From the NCBI GenBank assembly GCA_019054805.1, contig JAHQIY010000052.1, forward strand, positions 1-64,000: DNA of 64,000 nucleotides. Direction: 5' to 3'. Origin of the DNA: Brachionus manjavacas (Eukaryota; Rotifera; Eurotatoria; Ploima; Brachionidae). The position numbers were made by a program, and so were the translations under genes. Of the stretch, positions 61,651 through 64,000 are shown piece after piece. The stretch's first letter is position 1; the number at the start of each line of letters is the position of its first letter. A model generated the notes under the pieces. That model had not been told where the DNA came from. It made no database searches and saw only the letters and a program-made list of their open reading frames with translations.

Positions 61651-63942
61651 AACATAAATATTCTCATAAATAAATTCTTAAATCATAATCCAAAAAAATA
61701 ATTAATTGTTTGAGTTAAACCACTTATTGGTACAGGGTTCCGGTTAGGGAATTGCTCTAATTGATAGAAAAATAAATTTAGTGAGAACGGGGTCCGGGGC
61801 GGAGCCCTGGTTTAGGGTTCCGGGTATGCAGTAAGCTAGAGAACCATTAGTAAAAATTACTATTATTTTTGAATGTTAAATAATCTAAAAATTATTAGTA
61901 ATTATTTTAGCATAAATATTCTCATAAATAAATTCTTAAATCTTAATCCAAAAAAATAATTAATTGTTTGCGTTAAACCACTTATTGGTACAGGGTTCCG
62001 GTTAGGGAATTGCTCTAATTGATAGAAAAAAAATTAGTGAGAACGGGGTCCGGGGCGGAGCCCTGGTTTAGGGTTCCGGGTATGCAGTAAGCTAGAGAAC
62101 CATTAGTAAAAATTACTATTATTTTTGAATGTTAAATAATCTAAAAAATTATTAGTAATTATTTTAGCATAAATATTCTCATAAATTAATTCTAAAATCT
62201 TAATCCAAAAAAATAATTAATTGTTTGCGTTAAACCACTTATTGGTACAAGGTTCCGGTTAGGGAATTGCTCTAATTGATAGAAAAAATTAGTGAGAACG
62301 GGGTCCGGGGCGGAGCCCTGGTTTAGGGTTCCGGGTATGCAGTAAGCTAGAGAACCATTAGTAAAAATTACTATTATTTTTGAATGTTAAATAATCTAAA
62401 AAATTATTAGTAATTATTTTAGCATAAATATTCTCATAAATTAATTCTAAAATCTTAATCCAAAAAAATAATTAATTGTTTGCGTTAAACCACTTATTGG
62501 TACAAGGTTCCGGTTAGGGAATTGCTCTAATTGATAGAAAAAAAAATTAGTGAGAACGGGGTCCGGGGCGGAGCCCTGGTTTAGGGTTCCGGGTATGCAG
62601 TAAGCTAGAGAACCATTAGTAAAAATTACTATTATTTTTGAATGTTAAATAATCTAAAAAATTATTAGTAATTATTTTAGCATAAATATTCTCATAAATT
62701 AATTCTAAAATCTTAATCCAAAAAAATAATTAATTGTTTGCGTTAAACCACTTATTGGTACAAGGTTCCGGTTAGGGAATTGCTCTAATTGATAGAAAAA
62801 AAAAATTAGTGAGAACGGGGTCCGGGGCGGAGCCCTGGTTTAGGGTTCCGGGTATGCAGTAAGCTAGAGAACCATTAGTAAAAATTACTATTATTTTTGA
62901 ATGTTAAATAATCTAAAAAATTATTAGTAATTATTTTAGCATAAATATTCTCATAAATTAATTCTAAAATCTTAATCCAAAAAAATAATTAATTGTTTGC
63001 GTTAAACCACTTATTGGTACAAGGTTCCGGTTAGGGAATTGCTCTAATTGATAGAAAAAAAAATTAGTGAGAACGGGGTCCGGGGCGGAGCCCTGGTTTA
63101 GGGTTCCGGGTATGCAGTAAGCTAGAGAACCATTAGTAAAAATTACTATTATTTTTGAATGTTAAATAATCTAAAAAATTATTAGTAATTATTTTAGCAT
63201 AAATATTCTCATAAATTAATTCTAAAATCTTAATCCAAAAAAATAATTAATTGTTTGCGTTAAACCACTTATTGGTACAAGGTTCCGGTTAGGGAATTGC
63301 TCTAATTGATAGAAAAAAAAATTAGTGAGAACGGGGTCCGGGGCGGAGCCCTGGTTTAGGGTTCCGGGTATGCAGTAAGCTAGAGAACCATTAGTAAAAA
63401 TTACTATTATTTTTGAATGTTAAATAATCTAAAAAATTATTAGTAATTATTTTAGCATAAATATTCTCATAAATTAATTCTAAAATCTTAATCCAAAAAA
63501 ATAATTAATTGTTTGCGTTAAACCACTTATTGGTACAAGGTTCCGGTTAGGGAATTGCTCTAATTGATAGAAAAAAAAATTAGTGAGAACGGGGTCCGGG
63601 GCGGAGCCCTGGTTTAGGGTTCCGGGTATGCAGTAAGCTAGAGAACCATTAGTAAAAATTACTATTATTTTTGAATGTTAAATAATCTAAAAAATTATTA
63701 GTAATTATTTTAGCATAAATATTCTCATAAATTAATTCTAAAATCTTAATCCAAAAAAATAATTAATTGTTTGCGTTAAACCACTTATTGGTACAGGGTT
63801 CCGGTTAGGGAATTGCTCTAATTGATAGAAAAAAATTAGTGAGAACGGGGTCCGGGGCGGAGCCCTGGTTTAGGGTTCCGGGTATGCAGTAAGCTAGAGA
63901 ACCATTAGTAAAAATTACTATTATTTTTGAATGTTAAATAAT
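61651..63942 (-). repeat. Minisatellite, eight full and one partial ~257-bp copies (unit F 5' end)
   Basis: The first two copies carry diverged markers (AATAAATTCTTAAATC, TACAGGG); later copies are of the common type. The array is cut within GAATGTTAAATAAT before unit G. Confidence 0.95.
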
Positions 63943-64000
63943 GGGTTGCCTAGATTTTTCGCTGATATATGAATATCAAGAAAAAAAATCTAGGTATTAC
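63943..64000 (-). mobile_element. Unit G: first 58 bases of a further element
   Basis: GGGTTGCCTAGATTTTTCGC and the hairpin mark another 3' terminus in the same orientation, so the array continues beyond the window. Confidence 0.9.

Larger units (their letters stand above)
60564..63942 (-). mobile_element. Unit F: short non-autonomous derivative
   Basis: It keeps the 3' terminus, the last ~120 codons of the EEP nuclease, part of the leader and eight and a partial minisatellite copies. The internal deletion joins nuclease sequence to the leader at about 61274. The leader has more differences from the others than they have from each other, so this unit may be older. Confidence 0.9.

Noticed and set aside
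1-64000. tRNA, rRNA or riboswitch genes
   Set aside because: I saw no cloverleaf-like or rRNA-like sequence; the GC-rich segments are the minisatellite cores and intron hairpin.

Overview
The window is AT-rich eukaryotic (metazoan-looking) DNA. It has spliced genes with short GT-AG introns, AATAAA poly(A) signals, a ubiquitin-specific protease and no operon signals. A rotifer, mite or similar small AT-rich invertebrate is plausible, but nothing here fixes the species. Almost all of it is one kind of large Helitron-like (Helentron/HLE2-type) rolling-circle transposon, repeated head to tail with every copy on the minus strand.

A complete unit, read 5' to 3' on the minus strand, has these parts in order: a ~257-bp GC-cored minisatellite array; a ~400-bp leader with a TATA-like stretch; a two-exon gene for a secreted/membrane glycoprotein that looks like a viral envelope protein; a gene that starts as a USP-family (C19) deubiquitinase and is spliced into a giant Rep-helicase-endonuclease (HUH Rep, PIF1-type helicase, EEP nuclease); a poly(A) signal; and a ~205-230-bp terminus with a hairpin, a 17-bp inverted repeat, a variable (CCGT)n tract and the end GGCAACCC. 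The sequence used to split the USP from RepHel is only an intron. The C-terminal part of the USP fold (WHYFDD ... LFYKL) is encoded at the start of the RepHel exon, and this junction is conserved between two diverged families.

Layout: unit A (1 to ~9,900) is an older, diverged and decayed copy. Next come ~450 bp of AT-rich DNA with a TATA box and the first 31 codons of an unrelated plus-strand ORF, cut off by a telomere-like GGGTTAGGGGTTAGGG. Five similar units of a younger family follow: B (10,448-24,592, with an internal duplication/inversion), C (24,593-31,815, a large internal deletion fusing RepHel to the envelope-like gene), D (31,816-47,537, nearly intact, with ~18.7 minisatellite copies), E (47,538-60,563, full length with small breaks), F (60,564-63,942, a short derivative keeping only both ends). 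The first 58 bases of unit G complete the window.

In the array the 3' terminus of each unit always begins at the same base. The 5' minisatellite of the preceding unit is cut at a different phase at most junctions. That geometry recalls rolling-circle concatemers or telomere-end addition of elements. The points most worth a second look are the USP-RepHel splice fusion, an envelope-like gene carried by a rolling-circle transposon, and the array's telomere-like architecture. Nearly all frame breaks in units B-E are one-base length changes in A/T homopolymers, so some may be assembly errors.
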